Positions 26,687 through 35,445 of a DNA stretch of 38,099 nucleotides are shown piece by piece. Source of the stretch: Acidisphaera sp. Its GTDB lineage: Bacteria; Pseudomonadota; Alphaproteobacteria; Acetobacterales; Acetobacteraceae. A program made the position numbers and the translations under genes. Below the pieces are notes generated by a model, which made no database searches, had not been told where the DNA came from, and saw nothing but the letters and a program-made list of their open reading frames with translations. Every line of letters starts with the position of its first letter. Position 1 is the stretch's first letter. The DNA is taken from the NCBI GenBank assembly GCA_019240395.1, contig JAFAYM010000040.1:1-38099 (forward strand), written 5' to 3'.

Positions 26687-27642
26687 ACGCCAGCCCGGCT
26701 GCGCGACCCCGAACCAGGCGCAAGCTGCCGCGCCATAGACTCGATCTCCGGGTACTCTGGCGGGACCGCAGCGGCCGCTTCTCGCTGTTCAAGACGATGG
26801 TGCTGGCGGCCTGCCTCGCCCCCGGCCTGTGGCTCGCCGGGAACGCCATTGCGCGGACGCTCGGCGCCCGGCCGGTGACGGAACTGATCCACGGCACCGG
26901 ATTGTGGACGGTGCGGCTGCTCCTGATCGCATTGGCGGTGTCGCCGGCGCGCACGCTCCTCCGCTGGCCGCGCCTGGCGACGGTGCGCCGCATGATCGGC
27001 GTGTTCGCCGCCTGCTACGCCGCGTCGCATTTCACGCTCTACATCGTCGACGAGAATTTCCGATTGCTGACCGTCGCCTCGGAGATCGTGCACCGCTTCT
27101 ATCTGACCATCGGCTTCGTCACCCTGCTCGGCTTGGTCATCCTCGCCTCGACATCGACCGATCGCCTGGTCGCCGTGCTGGGCGCCAACTGGAAGCGGCT
27201 GCACCGTGTCATCTACCTGCTGGGCGTTCTGGCCCTGGTGCACTTCTTCATGCAGTCCAAGTCCGACGTGACGCAGGCCGTGCTGATGGCCGGCCTGTTC
27301 GCCTGGCTGATGCTGGTGCGGACATTGCCGACGCGTCTGGAGGCCAATCCGTTTGTGCTGCTGCTGCTCGCGCCCGCCGCCGCCGCAGCCACCGCCGGCA
27401 TCGAGGCGCTCTGGTACGCGCTGATGACGCATTTGAACTGGCACCGCGTGCTGGCGGCGAACCTGGTGCTCGACTTCGATCTCGGGCTCCGGCCTTCGGC
27501 CTGGGTCGGACTGATTGCCCTGGCTGTTGCGGTGGTGACTTGGGCACGAAAGAAAAAAGGTGAGGGGGCTTTGCCCCCCAACCCCCACCAAAGGCAATGC
27601 CTTTGGAAACCGTTCCCTAGAGCAACGTGCAAACCACGCTGA
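26683..27642 (+). CDS. msrQ: MsrQ/YedZ-like haem-binding membrane protein
   Basis: This 319-residue inner-membrane protein resembles the ferric-reductase-like haem subunit MsrQ, which feeds electrons to the periplasmic methionine sulfoxide reductase MsrP. Typical features are T-G-L-W near 88, A-A-S-H-F-T-L-Y near 110, I-V-H-R-F-Y-L-T-I-G, L-A-S-T-S and W-K-R-L-H-R-V-I-Y-L followed by L-V-H-F-F; the histidines are likely haem ligands. About six or more hydrophobic segments are present. It is longer than the usual 200 or so residues, with a basic N-terminal tail, extra C-terminal membrane part and a last 28 residues read from a repeat. No msrP is nearby, so the partner is uncertain. Confidence 0.82.
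   Translation: MNASPAARPRTRRKLPRHRLDLRVLWRDRSGRFSLFKTMVLAACLAPGLWLAGNAIARTLGARPVTELIHGTGLWTVRLLLIALAVSPARTLLRWPRLATVRRMIGVFAACYAASHFTLYIVDENFRLLTVASEIVHRFYLTIGFVTLLGLVILASTSTDRLVAVLGANWKRLHRVIYLLGVLALVHFFMQSKSDVTQAVLMAGLFAWLMLVRTLPTRLEANPFVLLLLAPAAAAATAGIEALWYALMTHLNWHRVLAANLVLDFDLGLRPSAWVGLIALAVAVVTWARKKKGEGALPPNPHQRQCLWKPFPRATCKPR
27557..27618. repeat. Family A-like single-arm repeat inside the msrQ end
   Basis: AAGGTGAGGGGGCTTTGCCC and the following CCCCACCAAAGGCAATGCC-TTTGG hairpin resemble one family A arm. The segment is translated as the last residues of the MsrQ-like protein and ends at the stop of the convergent chromate-transporter gene. The inner hairpin CCAAAGGCAATGCCTTTGG has an 8-bp stem and could act as a terminator. 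Confidence 0.55.
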
Positions 27643-28147
27643 CGAGCGTGCCGACACCGAGCGCCCAGAGCGGATTGCGGTTGCTCAACACCAGGAACAG
27701 CGCAGTGCCGCCGCTGATTGCGAAGCCCAGCGCATCGTGATCGGCGGCGCGCGCCGTCACCAATCCGCTCGCCAGGATCAGCCCGAGCGCGATCGGCACC
27801 AACCCGTTCTTGGCAACGCGCACCCAGGCAGTCTCCGACCAGCGTGCGACGATCCGTCCGGCGGCGAACGCCAGCACCGCTGAGGGCAGCAGGATCGCCG
27901 AGGTCGCGACCAGCAGGCCGGCAACCCCGGCCATCTGCCAGCCGATCAGGCTGACCAGCAGCACGTTCGGCCCCGGTGCCGCCTGCGAGATCGCGAACAG
28001 ATGGGCGAAGGTCGCATCGTCCATCCAGCCCAGCACCTCGACGACCTGCCGGTGGATTTCCGGCAGGATCGCGTTGGCGCCGCCGATCGAGACCAGCGAG
28101 AGCGACGCGAAGGTCACGGCGATCTGCCCGAGCAGGCCGCCCCTCAC
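27617..28147 (-). CDS. Chromate transporter half-protein, second (ChrA family)
   Basis: This 176-residue membrane protein has a single CHR domain: the S-I-G-G-A-N-A-I-L-P-E block near residue 20, A-I-S-Q-A-A-P-G-P-N with the conserved P-G-P-N, and four or five hydrophobic segments. Short ChrA proteins act as paired halves of opposite orientation, whereas long ChrA proteins have two fused halves. GTG 28147 overlaps the stop of the first half (GTGA), so both are made together. Chromate export is the family's known role; the natural ion may be sulfate or another anion. Its stop overlaps the end of msrQ by 26 bp. Confidence 0.88.
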   Translation of the reverse strand: MRGGLLGQIAVTFASLSLVSIGGANAILPEIHRQVVEVLGWMDDATFAHLFAISQAAPGPNVLLVSLIGWQMAGVAGLLVATSAILLPSAVLAFAAGRIVARWSETAWVRVAKNGLVPIALGLILASGLVTARAADHDALGFAISGGTALFLVLSNRNPLWALGVGTLVSVVCTLL

Positions 28148-28683
28148 GCCCGGCGCTCCAGCGCCGCGGCGGCGATGCTGAGCGGCACGAGCACCACCAC
28201 CACCGCAACCAACGGCAGCTGCAGCACGCCGATCGCGACGAACGCCAGCAGCCCGAACAGCCAAGCCATGGGAGTCGGCCGGATGTTGCGGGTCATCTTC
28301 AGCGCCGTGCCGATCACCAGGCCGGCAGCGCCGGAGGCGGCGCCGCCCACCGCCGCGCCGACCCATGGCACCGCCGCGAAGCGGGCGTAGAGCGTCGCCA
28401 GCCCGACCAGGATCAGCAGCGGCATTGCCATCAGGCCGAGCAGCGACAGCACCGCACCGGCGGTGCCCTGGAAGCGGTCGCCGAGCATCACCGCCATGTT
28501 CATCGTGTTCGGCCCAGGCAATACCTGACCGATGCCGAGCACGGCGGCGTAATCCTTGTCGCTGACCCAGCCGCGTTCCTCGACGATGACGTGGCGGGCC
28601 CAGGGCGCGATGCCGCCGAACCCCAGGAGGCCGATCTTCAGGAAGCCGAGGAAGAGCTCCGTGCGGCTGATCTCCCGGGTCAC
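28144..28683 (-). CDS. Chromate transporter half-protein, first (ChrA family)
   Basis: This 179-residue membrane protein is the partner half: E-L-F-L-G-F-L-K-I-G-L-L-G-F-G-G-I at the start, V-E-E-R-G-W-V-S, and G-Q-V-L-P-G-P-N-T-M-N-M with the family P-G-P-N. The C-terminus has long hydrophobic runs. GTG 28683 overlaps the peroxiredoxin stop by 4 bp (GTGA) and gives a natural start before the conserved block; the frame continues upstream without a credible start. The two halves follow bcp and glnE in one chain of overlapping genes. Substrate is not shown. Confidence 0.88.
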   Translation of the reverse strand: MTREISRTELFLGFLKIGLLGFGGIAPWARHVIVEERGWVSDKDYAAVLGIGQVLPGPNTMNMAVMLGDRFQGTAGAVLSLLGLMAMPLLILVGLATLYARFAAVPWVGAAVGGAASGAAGLVIGTALKMTRNIRPTPMAWLFGLLAFVAIGVLQLPLVAVVVVLVPLSIAAAALERRA

Positions 28684-29153
28684 CGGCTCGATCGCATCGC
28701 GCCGACTGCCTGCATCACCTCCGCGGCGTGACCCTCCACCTTCACCTTCGGCCAGACGCGGGCGATCCGACCCTCGCCGTCCACGAGGAAGGTGGTGCGC
28801 TCCATTCCCATGTATTTCTTGCCGTACATCGACTTCTCGACCCACGTGCCGTAGGCCTCGGCGACGCCGCTGTCGTCGGACGCCAGCGGGAATTTCAGGC
28901 CGTATTTCTCGGCGAATTTCTCGATCGGCTTGAGCTTGTCCTTCGACACGCCGATGACCTCGATGCCGAGCGCGCCGAGCTGCGGCAGCGCTTCCTGGAA
29001 GGCGCAGGCCTGCCGGGTGCAGCCCGGGGTGTCGGCACGGGGATAGAAATAGAGCACGAACGGCCGGCCGCGCAGCGCCTGCAGGCTCACCGTACGGCCG
29101 CCGCTCGCGGTCATCGTGAAGTCCGGGGCCGGCTCGCCTTCCCGCTTCGTCAT
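28680..29153 (-). CDS. bcp: Thioredoxin-dependent peroxiredoxin, Bcp/PrxQ type
   Basis: This 157-residue cytoplasmic peroxidase reduces H2O2 and organic peroxides with thioredoxin. The peroxidatic and resolving cysteines are in D-T-P-G-C-T-R-Q-A-C, five residues apart as in the PrxQ class, following V-L-Y-F-Y-P-R. Further marks are G-V-S-K-D, F-P-L-A-S-D and E-R-T-T-F-L-V-D. The start ATG lies in the stop of glnE (ATGA) and the stop overlaps the first chromate-transporter half (GTGA), so it is in one translation-coupled set. Confidence 0.95.
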   Translation of the reverse strand: MTKREGEPAPDFTMTASGGRTVSLQALRGRPFVLYFYPRADTPGCTRQACAFQEALPQLGALGIEVIGVSKDKLKPIEKFAEKYGLKFPLASDDSGVAEAYGTWVEKSMYGKKYMGMERTTFLVDGEGRIARVWPKVKVEGHAAEVMQAVGAMRSSR

Positions 29154-32100
29154 GCCACGCGCTCTCCTTCCGCCATCGTCAATTCCGGCCGGCCGACGAT
29201 GCGCTCGAACGCGGCACGCACCTCGCGCGCAACCTCCAGCAGCGCCGCGTGCAGCCCGGCGACGTCGTCGGCCGCGATCCCCGGCCCATCGTTCACGGCG
29301 CGCAGCAGCGCCTGCCCCGCGGCGACCGGCAGCGCCGCCTCGGCAGCACGGCCTACGGTGATGCGCAGCATGCCCTGCACGGTGCGCCACGCAAGGTCGG
29401 CGCGGATCAGCAGCGCCGCATCCTCCGCGCCGAGCGCGCCGCACTCGGACAGGCCCCGCAGGGCGACGCGCGTGGTCGGGCTGGCGATTCCGGGATGCGC
29501 ACCGGCGTGGATGAGCTGCAGCACCTGGGCGATGAATTCCACCTCCACCAGCCCGCCCTCCCAGTGCTTGACGTCCCAGTGCCTGGCCTGCGGGCCGTTC
29601 GCCGGCTTGTGCTCGCGCACGAGCCGCGCACGCATTGCCGCGGCGTCGGCGCGGATGCGCGCGGCGGGGCCGGCGTTGCGGACCGCCTCGCCGATCGCCG
29701 CCGCCACCCGGGCGCGCAGCGCCGGCGGGCCGGCGACGACGCGGGCCCGGGTCAGCGCCATGCGCTCCCAGGTCCAGGCGCTGCCGCCCGCGTCGGCGGC
29801 CCGGTGATAGGCCTGGAACGCCGTCAGCGAGACCGCCACCGGGCCCTTGTTGCCGGACGGACGCAGCCGCATGTCGACGGCGTAGAGCGGCCCCTCCGGT
29901 CCGGGCGCGGTCAGCGCGGCGATGAAGGCATGCGCCGCGCGGATGTACCACTGGCTGGCCGGCAGCTTGCGCGCGAGACTGCGGCCGCTGCTCTCCCCGA
30001 CATCCGGGGGATGGTCGTAGATCAGCATCAGGTCGAGATCCGACCCCGCCATCATCTCCCGCCCGCCGGCCTTGCCCAGCGCCACCACCGCCATGCCGCC
30101 GCCACGCACCCGCCCGTGGCGGGCGGCGTGGTCGGCGAGCACGCGCGGCAGCAGGGCGGAGATCGCCGCGTCGGCCAGCGCCGCGCGCGAAATCCCGGCG
30201 GCATCGGCGTCGATCCGGCCCTCCATGGTGGCCACGGACAGCCGGAAATCCTCCTCCCGGCAGACCGCGCGGATCGCCTCGATGGCGTCCTCGAGCTCCG
30301 GCGCGTCGACCAGCCGCTCGCGCAGCAGGCGCGACGGGTGCCGCGGCTCCGCCGGCTGCAGCAGCCCCTCCATCGCCTGCGGCACGCGCGCGAGATAGTC
30401 GGCGAGCGAGGGTGCGGCGCCGAGCACGGCCGCCACCCGGTCCAGCAGCCGCGGGTTGCGCTGGAACAGCGACAGCAGCTGCACGCCCGCCGGCAGATGC
30501 GCCAGGAACGCATCGAAGCGCGCGAATGCGGCGTCCGGCTGCGCCTGGCCGGCAAGTGCGGCGAGCAGGCGCGGCAGCACCTCATGCAGTAATTCGCGCG
30601 CACGGTGGGAGCGCAGGGCGCGCACGCGGCCGGCCTGCCAGCCGCGCACCGAGGCGACGATGTGCGGAATGTCGGTGAAGCCGAGCCGCTCGAGCGCCAC
30701 GGCCGCACCCGGACGGTCGGAATCGCCGCGGAAATCCAGCGCAACCGGCTCCTCGGCGCCTTCGGGCACCGCCTCGAACAGCTCGGCGTAGCGCGCCTTC
30801 ACCCGCCCGAGATGGCGCAGCATCACGCCGGCCAGGGCCTCGGCATCGGGATAGCCGAGAAACACCGCGAACCGATCGAGCTCCTCGGGCTTGTCCGGCA
30901 GCCGATGGGTTTGCCGGTCGGCGACCATCTGCAGCCGATGCTCGGCGGTGCGCAGGAACCGGTAGGCGGAGGCGAGCTCGCCGGCGCTGCGCTTGCCGAT
31001 ATGGCCCGCCCCGGCGAGCAGCCGCAGCGCGCCGAGCGTCGTCGGCTCGCGCAGGGCCGGCACCCGGCCGCCCCAGACCAGCTGCAAGGTCTGCGCCAGG
31101 AACTCGATCTCGCGAATGCCGCCGCGTCCGAGCTTGAGGTCGTGGCCGGCGATCCCCGCCACCGGGTCGGCGCCGGTGAAGTCGGTGCCCTTGTGGGCGT
31201 CGATGCGGCGCTTCATGGCGTGGATGTCGGCGATCGCCGCGAAATCCAGATGCTTGCGCCAGATGAAGGGCCGGATCGCCGCCAGGAAATTCGCCCCGAG
31301 CGCCAGGTCGCCGGCCACCGGCCGCGCCTTCAGCATGGCCGCCCGCTCCCAGTTCTGGCCCATGCTCTCGTAATAGGCGATGGCTGCCGGCAGGGCGACG
31401 GCCGGCGGCGTGACCGCCGGATCGGGGCGCAGCCGGAGATCCGTGCGGAACACGTAGCCGTCGGCGTCGCGCGCCTCCATCAGCGCGACCAGCCCGCGCG
31501 CCAGGCGTGTGAAGCACGCGCCGATTCCAGGCGCGGGCCCATCGCCGGACCCGTCGCCGTGGTAGAGATGGACCGCCGGGTCGTAGAGCAGCACGAGGTC
31601 CACATCGCTGGAGTAGTTCAGTTCGCGCGCCCCGAGCTTACCCATGCCGAGCACTGTGAAGCCGCTGCCGGCGGCCGGGTCGGCGCTGTCGGGCAGCCGC
31701 AGCTCGCCGTGGCGCGCCGCTTCGTGCAGGAGATGGCGCACCGCCAGGCTCAGCGCCCGGTCGGCGAGTTCGGTGAGCGCTTCGGTGACCTGGGCCAGGT
31801 TCCAGAGGCCGCCGATATCGGCGAGCGCCACGGCCAGCGCCACCTGCCGCTTGGCCTGGCGCAGCAGGGCGGCGATGCGCGGCCGCGGCGCCGCCGGCGA
31901 GGCGGCGGCGAGCTGGCCGAGCGCGCGGTCGACCACCGCCTGCGGACCCCTCACCGCCAGCAGCCGCAGGCTGGCCGCCTCGCGCAAGGCGAGATCGGCG
32001 AGATAGGGGCTGTTGCCGCCGATCGCGGCGAGCATCGCCGCCGTGCGCGGCGCCCGCGCGAACCGCGCCTCGGCCCGGCCGAGTGCCGCGAAGCGCTCGT

Positions 32101-32173
32101 TCAGGCGGCCGGCGGCATCGGCGTCGGCCGGCTTCGGCCAGCACTCCAGGCGTTCCGCGGGATCGGGGCTCAT
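29150..32173 (-). CDS. glnE: Bifunctional glutamine synthetase adenylyltransferase/adenylyl-removing enzyme
   Basis: This 1007-residue enzyme switches glutamine synthetase activity by adding or removing AMP, under PII and glutamine control. It has two nucleotidyltransferase domains: the first (removal) with G-M-G-K-L-G-A-R-E-L-N-Y-S-S-D-V-D-L near residue 175-195, the second (adenylylation) with G-K-A-G-G-R-E-M-M-A-G-S-D-L-D-L near 700. R-G-G-I-R-E-I-E-F in the first half and E-G-G-L-V-E-V-E-F in the second are the family's other marks. E. coli GlnE has 946 residues. The start is 17 bp from the divergent AsmA-like gene, so promoters must overlap coding or each other. bcp follows by ATGA overlap. 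Confidence 0.97.
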   Translation of the reverse strand: MSPDPAERLECWPKPADADAAGRLNERFAALGRAEARFARAPRTAAMLAAIGGNSPYLADLALREAASLRLLAVRGPQAVVDRALGQLAAASPAAPRPRIAALLRQAKRQVALAVALADIGGLWNLAQVTEALTELADRALSLAVRHLLHEAARHGELRLPDSADPAAGSGFTVLGMGKLGARELNYSSDVDLVLLYDPAVHLYHGDGSGDGPAPGIGACFTRLARGLVALMEARDADGYVFRTDLRLRPDPAVTPPAVALPAAIAYYESMGQNWERAAMLKARPVAGDLALGANFLAAIRPFIWRKHLDFAAIADIHAMKRRIDAHKGTDFTGADPVAGIAGHDLKLGRGGIREIEFLAQTLQLVWGGRVPALREPTTLGALRLLAGAGHIGKRSAGELASAYRFLRTAEHRLQMVADRQTHRLPDKPEELDRFAVFLGYPDAEALAGVMLRHLGRVKARYAELFEAVPEGAEEPVALDFRGDSDRPGAAVALERLGFTDIPHIVASVRGWQAGRVRALRSHRARELLHEVLPRLLAALAGQAQPDAAFARFDAFLAHLPAGVQLLSLFQRNPRLLDRVAAVLGAAPSLADYLARVPQAMEGLLQPAEPRHPSRLLRERLVDAPELEDAIEAIRAVCREEDFRLSVATMEGRIDADAAGISRAALADAAISALLPRVLADHAARHGRVRGGGMAVVALGKAGGREMMAGSDLDLMLIYDHPPDVGESSGRSLARKLPASQWYIRAAHAFIAALTAPGPEGPLYAVDMRLRPSGNKGPVAVSLTAFQAYHRAADAGGSAWTWERMALTRARVVAGPPALRARVAAAIGEAVRNAGPAARIRADAAAMRARLVREHKPANGPQARHWDVKHWEGGLVEVEFIAQVLQLIHAGAHPGIASPTTRVALRGLSECGALGAEDAALLIRADLAWRTVQGMLRITVGRAAEAALPVAAGQALLRAVNDGPGIAADDVAGLHAALLEVAREVRAAFERIVGRPELTMAEGERVA

Positions 32174-32190
32174 CGCCGGGCAGGCTGGCG

Positions 32191-35100
32191 GTGAGGCGGT
32201 TCGCCGGTCAAGTCGCCCGCCGCTTCGCCGGCCTGGCCCACGCCCTGGCGCGCCTGGCGCTCGCCCTCGTCCTGCTGCTCGTCGTCGGCGTCGGCGGACT
32301 GGCCTGGCGGCTCTCCCGCGGACCGCTCGACCTCGCCTGGGTGGCCCGGCGCGTCGAGGCAGCCGCCAACGCCGGCGGCGGTCCCACGCGCCTGCGCATC
32401 GGCAGCGCGGCTCTGGCCTGGGAGGGCTGGCGGCTCGGCCTCGACCGCCCGCTCGACTTGCGGCTGACCGATGTCGCGGCCGTCGAGGCAGGCACGGGCG
32501 GCGCCCGGCTGGCGGCGGTGCCGCGCGCCGAGCTTTCCCTCTCCTTCAGCGCGCTGCTGCTCGGCCGGCTGGTGCCGCGCGCCCTGGAGATCGACGGCGC
32601 CCGTATCCGCGTGCTGCGCGCCGCCGACGGCGGCCTCTCGCTGGATCTCGGCAGCCTCGGCGATGCCGTGACGCCGCAAACACCCGACGCACAGACCGGG
32701 CCGTCGCCGGACAATCCGCTCGGCGCCCTGCTCGGCGAGTTGGGGCGGCCGCCCGGGACCGATCGCAGCGACCGCGCCGGCGCCTCGCCCTGGAGCCAGT
32801 TACGGCGGGTGCGCATCGCCGGGGCCGAGATGGTGGTGATCGACCGTCAGCTCGGCGCCACCTGGCGGGCGCCGCGTGCCGATATCGACCTGGTGCGCCA
32901 GCCGCAAGGCGGGGTGGAGGGCAGCGCCGAAATCGTCCTGGCGCTCGGCGACCAGACCGCCCGTCTGACTGCCGAGGCGACGCTCCGGCCGGGGCAATCC
33001 GGCACCTGGCTGCGGGTTCGCGTGGGCCGGCTGGCGCCGGCGGCGCTGGCCGCGGCGGCGCCTGCCCTCGCCCCGCTGGCGGCCGTCGAGGCGCCGGTCG
33101 AGGGCGAGGTGCAGCTCGAACTCGGACCGCATCTCGCCATCCAACGCGTCGCGCTGCAGGCACAGTTCGGCGCCGGCCTGGTGCATGTCGCGCGTGGCGT
33201 GGTGCCACTCCGCGCCGCCACCTTCTCCGCCGACGGGGATCGCGATGCCGCCCGGCTCGCCGCCCTGCATGTCGAGCTCGCCGACGCCGCCGGCGGCACC
33301 GGGCCCATCGTGCAGGGCAGCGGCGAGGCAAGGCGCACCGCCTCGGGCTACGCCGCCACGCTCGGGCTGGATGTCGACCGGGTGCCGTTCGCCGATCTCG
33401 CGCGCTACTGGCCGGAGGGCACTGACGGCAAGCCGCGAGAGGGCGGGGCGCGTGCCTGGCTGACCCGTAACATGACCGCCGGCACGGCGCATGACGGGCA
33501 TGTCGATCTGGCGCTCACTCTCGCCGGCAGCGACGTCACGGTGACCGGGCTCACCGGCCGGCTGCAGGGCGATGACGTGTCGGCGTTCTGGCTGCGCCCG
33601 CTGCCGCCGATCGAGCACGCGAGCGCGCAGCTCACCGTGCTGTCGCCGGACGAACTGCTGATCACCGCGCAGAACGGCCGGCAATCCGGCGGCGCGCTGG
33701 TTCTGCGCAGCGGCAGCATGCGGATCACCGGCCTGTCGCAGAAGGACCAGATTGCGGCGCTCGATCTCGACCTCGCCGGGCCGGTGGCCGACACGGTGGG
33801 TCTGCTGCGCCAGCCGCGGCTGCGCCTCCTGTCGCGCCACCCCATGGATCTGCGCGACCCGCGGGGACAGGTGGCGGCGAAGCTGACCCTCGGCCTGCCG
33901 CTCGAGGACAAGCTCAGCATCGACGAGGTGGCGATCCACGCCCAGGGGCACATCGCGGATGCGCATCTGGCCGGGGTGGTGGCGGGCCGGGACCTCGATG
34001 CCGGCGCGCTCGATTTCGACGTCACGAGCGACGGGCTGAAGCTTGGCGGCACGGCGGCGCTGGCCGGCATTCCCTGCGCGATCGGCGCCGAGCTGGATTT
34101 CCGCGGCGGTCCGCCAACCCAGGTGCTGCAGCACTACACCGCCGAGGGCACGGCGAGCGCGCAGCAGCTGGCGGCCGCCGGCCTGGATGCGGGAGGCGTC
34201 TTCACCGGCAGCGCCGGCCTGCGGGCGAACGTCGCGGAGCGGCGGGACGGCAGCGGCGAGGCGGACCTGCACGCCGACCTGGCGCGCGGTGGCTTGGCCC
34301 TGACGCAGCTCGGCTGGCGCCGTGCGCCGGGCGGGCCGGCGAGCGCCGATGCCCGGGTGCTGCTCAGCCATGACCGCGTGGTCGGCCTGGATCGCCTGGC
34401 GGTGCAGGGCGAGGGCATCGACGTGCACGGCGCCGCGGAATTCGCCGACGGCAAGCCGGTGGTGCTGCGGCTTGATCGCCTCATGCTGGGGGAGACCGAG
34501 GCGGAGGGCGAGCTGCATTTCCCCGCCGCCCCCGCCGCGCCCTGGCGAGCCCGGCTGACCGGCCGGAGCCTCGACCTGTCCGCCCGCTTCGCCCGGCACG
34601 GCGAGCCGCAGGCCAAACCCTCCCGCCCCGCCGGCGAGGACCGGCCGGGGCCGCCCTGGGTCGCCGACCTGCGGTTCGACCGGGTGATCCTGGGCCACGA
34701 TCGCGGCCTGACGGAGGTGGCGGCGCACGCCGAGAATGACGGCAGAGTGGTGCGCCAGGGCCTCATCGAGGGCCGGGCCGGGCCCGGCGGACCCTTCCGG
34801 CTGGCGATCGCTCCAGGGGCCACTCCGGGCGGCGTTCGGCAGATGACTGCCACCGCCGGAGATGCCGGGGCGCTGCTCCACCAGCTCGATCTGGTCTCCG
34901 GCATGCAGGGCGGCAGCCTGACGCTCAGCGGCAGCTATGACGACAGCAGAGCCGATCACCCCATCACCGGCCAGGCGGAACTGACCAATTTCCGCCTGCG
35001 GGACGCGCCGATGCTGACCCGCCTGCTGCAGGCGATGACGCTCTACGGCATGGTGGATTTGCTGCGCGGCCCCGGGCTGGGGATCACCCGCATGGTGGTG

Positions 35101-35445
35101 CCGTTCCGGCTCGCGGGCGACACGCTCGACCTCTACGACGCGCGGGCCTTCAGCCCGTCGCTCGGCTTTACCGCCAAGGGGCGCGTCGACCTGGCGGCGG
35201 AGACCGCCGACCTGCAGGGCACGATCGTGCCGGCGTATTTCTTCAACACTCTGCTCGGCAACCTGCCGCTGGTCGGCCGGCTGTTCAGCCCGGAGCGCGG
35301 CGGCGGAGTATTCGCCGCGACCTATTCGGTGCGCGGGCGACTGGACGATCCGAGCGTCTCGGTGAACCCGCTGGCGGCACTCACCCCCGGCTTCCTGCGC
35401 GGGCTGTTCGGCATCTTCGGCGAGAACCGCAGGAGCGGTCAGTAG
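32191..35445 (+). CDS. AsmA/YhdP-like envelope protein (DUF3971/AsmA-type)
   Basis: This 1084-residue protein has an N-terminal membrane anchor (about residues 14-36, hydrophobic L-A-L-A-L-V-L-L-L-V-V-G-V-G) and a long beta-rich periplasmic part. The central block around V-P-F-A-D-L-A-R-Y-W-P with W-L-T-R-N-M-T-A-G and the C-terminal L-T-N-F-R-L-R-D-A-P-M-L-T-R-L-L, G-T-I-V-P-A-Y-F-F-N, N-x-L-L-G-N-L-P fit the YhdP/AsmA-like family, which in E. coli helps move phospholipids to the outer membrane. That role here is inferred. The GTG at 32191 with AGG upstream is the best start; longer frames lack any signal. The C-terminus overlaps the PPOX gene by 7 bp. Confidence 0.9.
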   Translation: MRRFAGQVARRFAGLAHALARLALALVLLLVVGVGGLAWRLSRGPLDLAWVARRVEAAANAGGGPTRLRIGSAALAWEGWRLGLDRPLDLRLTDVAAVEAGTGGARLAAVPRAELSLSFSALLLGRLVPRALEIDGARIRVLRAADGGLSLDLGSLGDAVTPQTPDAQTGPSPDNPLGALLGELGRPPGTDRSDRAGASPWSQLRRVRIAGAEMVVIDRQLGATWRAPRADIDLVRQPQGGVEGSAEIVLALGDQTARLTAEATLRPGQSGTWLRVRVGRLAPAALAAAAPALAPLAAVEAPVEGEVQLELGPHLAIQRVALQAQFGAGLVHVARGVVPLRAATFSADGDRDAARLAALHVELADAAGGTGPIVQGSGEARRTASGYAATLGLDVDRVPFADLARYWPEGTDGKPREGGARAWLTRNMTAGTAHDGHVDLALTLAGSDVTVTGLTGRLQGDDVSAFWLRPLPPIEHASAQLTVLSPDELLITAQNGRQSGGALVLRSGSMRITGLSQKDQIAALDLDLAGPVADTVGLLRQPRLRLLSRHPMDLRDPRGQVAAKLTLGLPLEDKLSIDEVAIHAQGHIADAHLAGVVAGRDLDAGALDFDVTSDGLKLGGTAALAGIPCAIGAELDFRGGPPTQVLQHYTAEGTASAQQLAAAGLDAGGVFTGSAGLRANVAERRDGSGEADLHADLARGGLALTQLGWRRAPGGPASADARVLLSHDRVVGLDRLAVQGEGIDVHGAAEFADGKPVVLRLDRLMLGETEAEGELHFPAAPAAPWRARLTGRSLDLSARFARHGEPQAKPSRPAGEDRPGPPWVADLRFDRVILGHDRGLTEVAAHAENDGRVVRQGLIEGRAGPGGPFRLAIAPGATPGGVRQMTATAGDAGALLHQLDLVSGMQGGSLTLSGSYDDSRADHPITGQAELTNFRLRDAPMLTRLLQAMTLYGMVDLLRGPGLGITRMVVPFRLAGDTLDLYDARAFSPSLGFTAKGRVDLAAETADLQGTIVPAYFFNTLLGNLPLVGRLFSPERGGGVFAATYSVRGRLDDPSVSVNPLAALTPGFLRGLFGIFGENRRSGQ

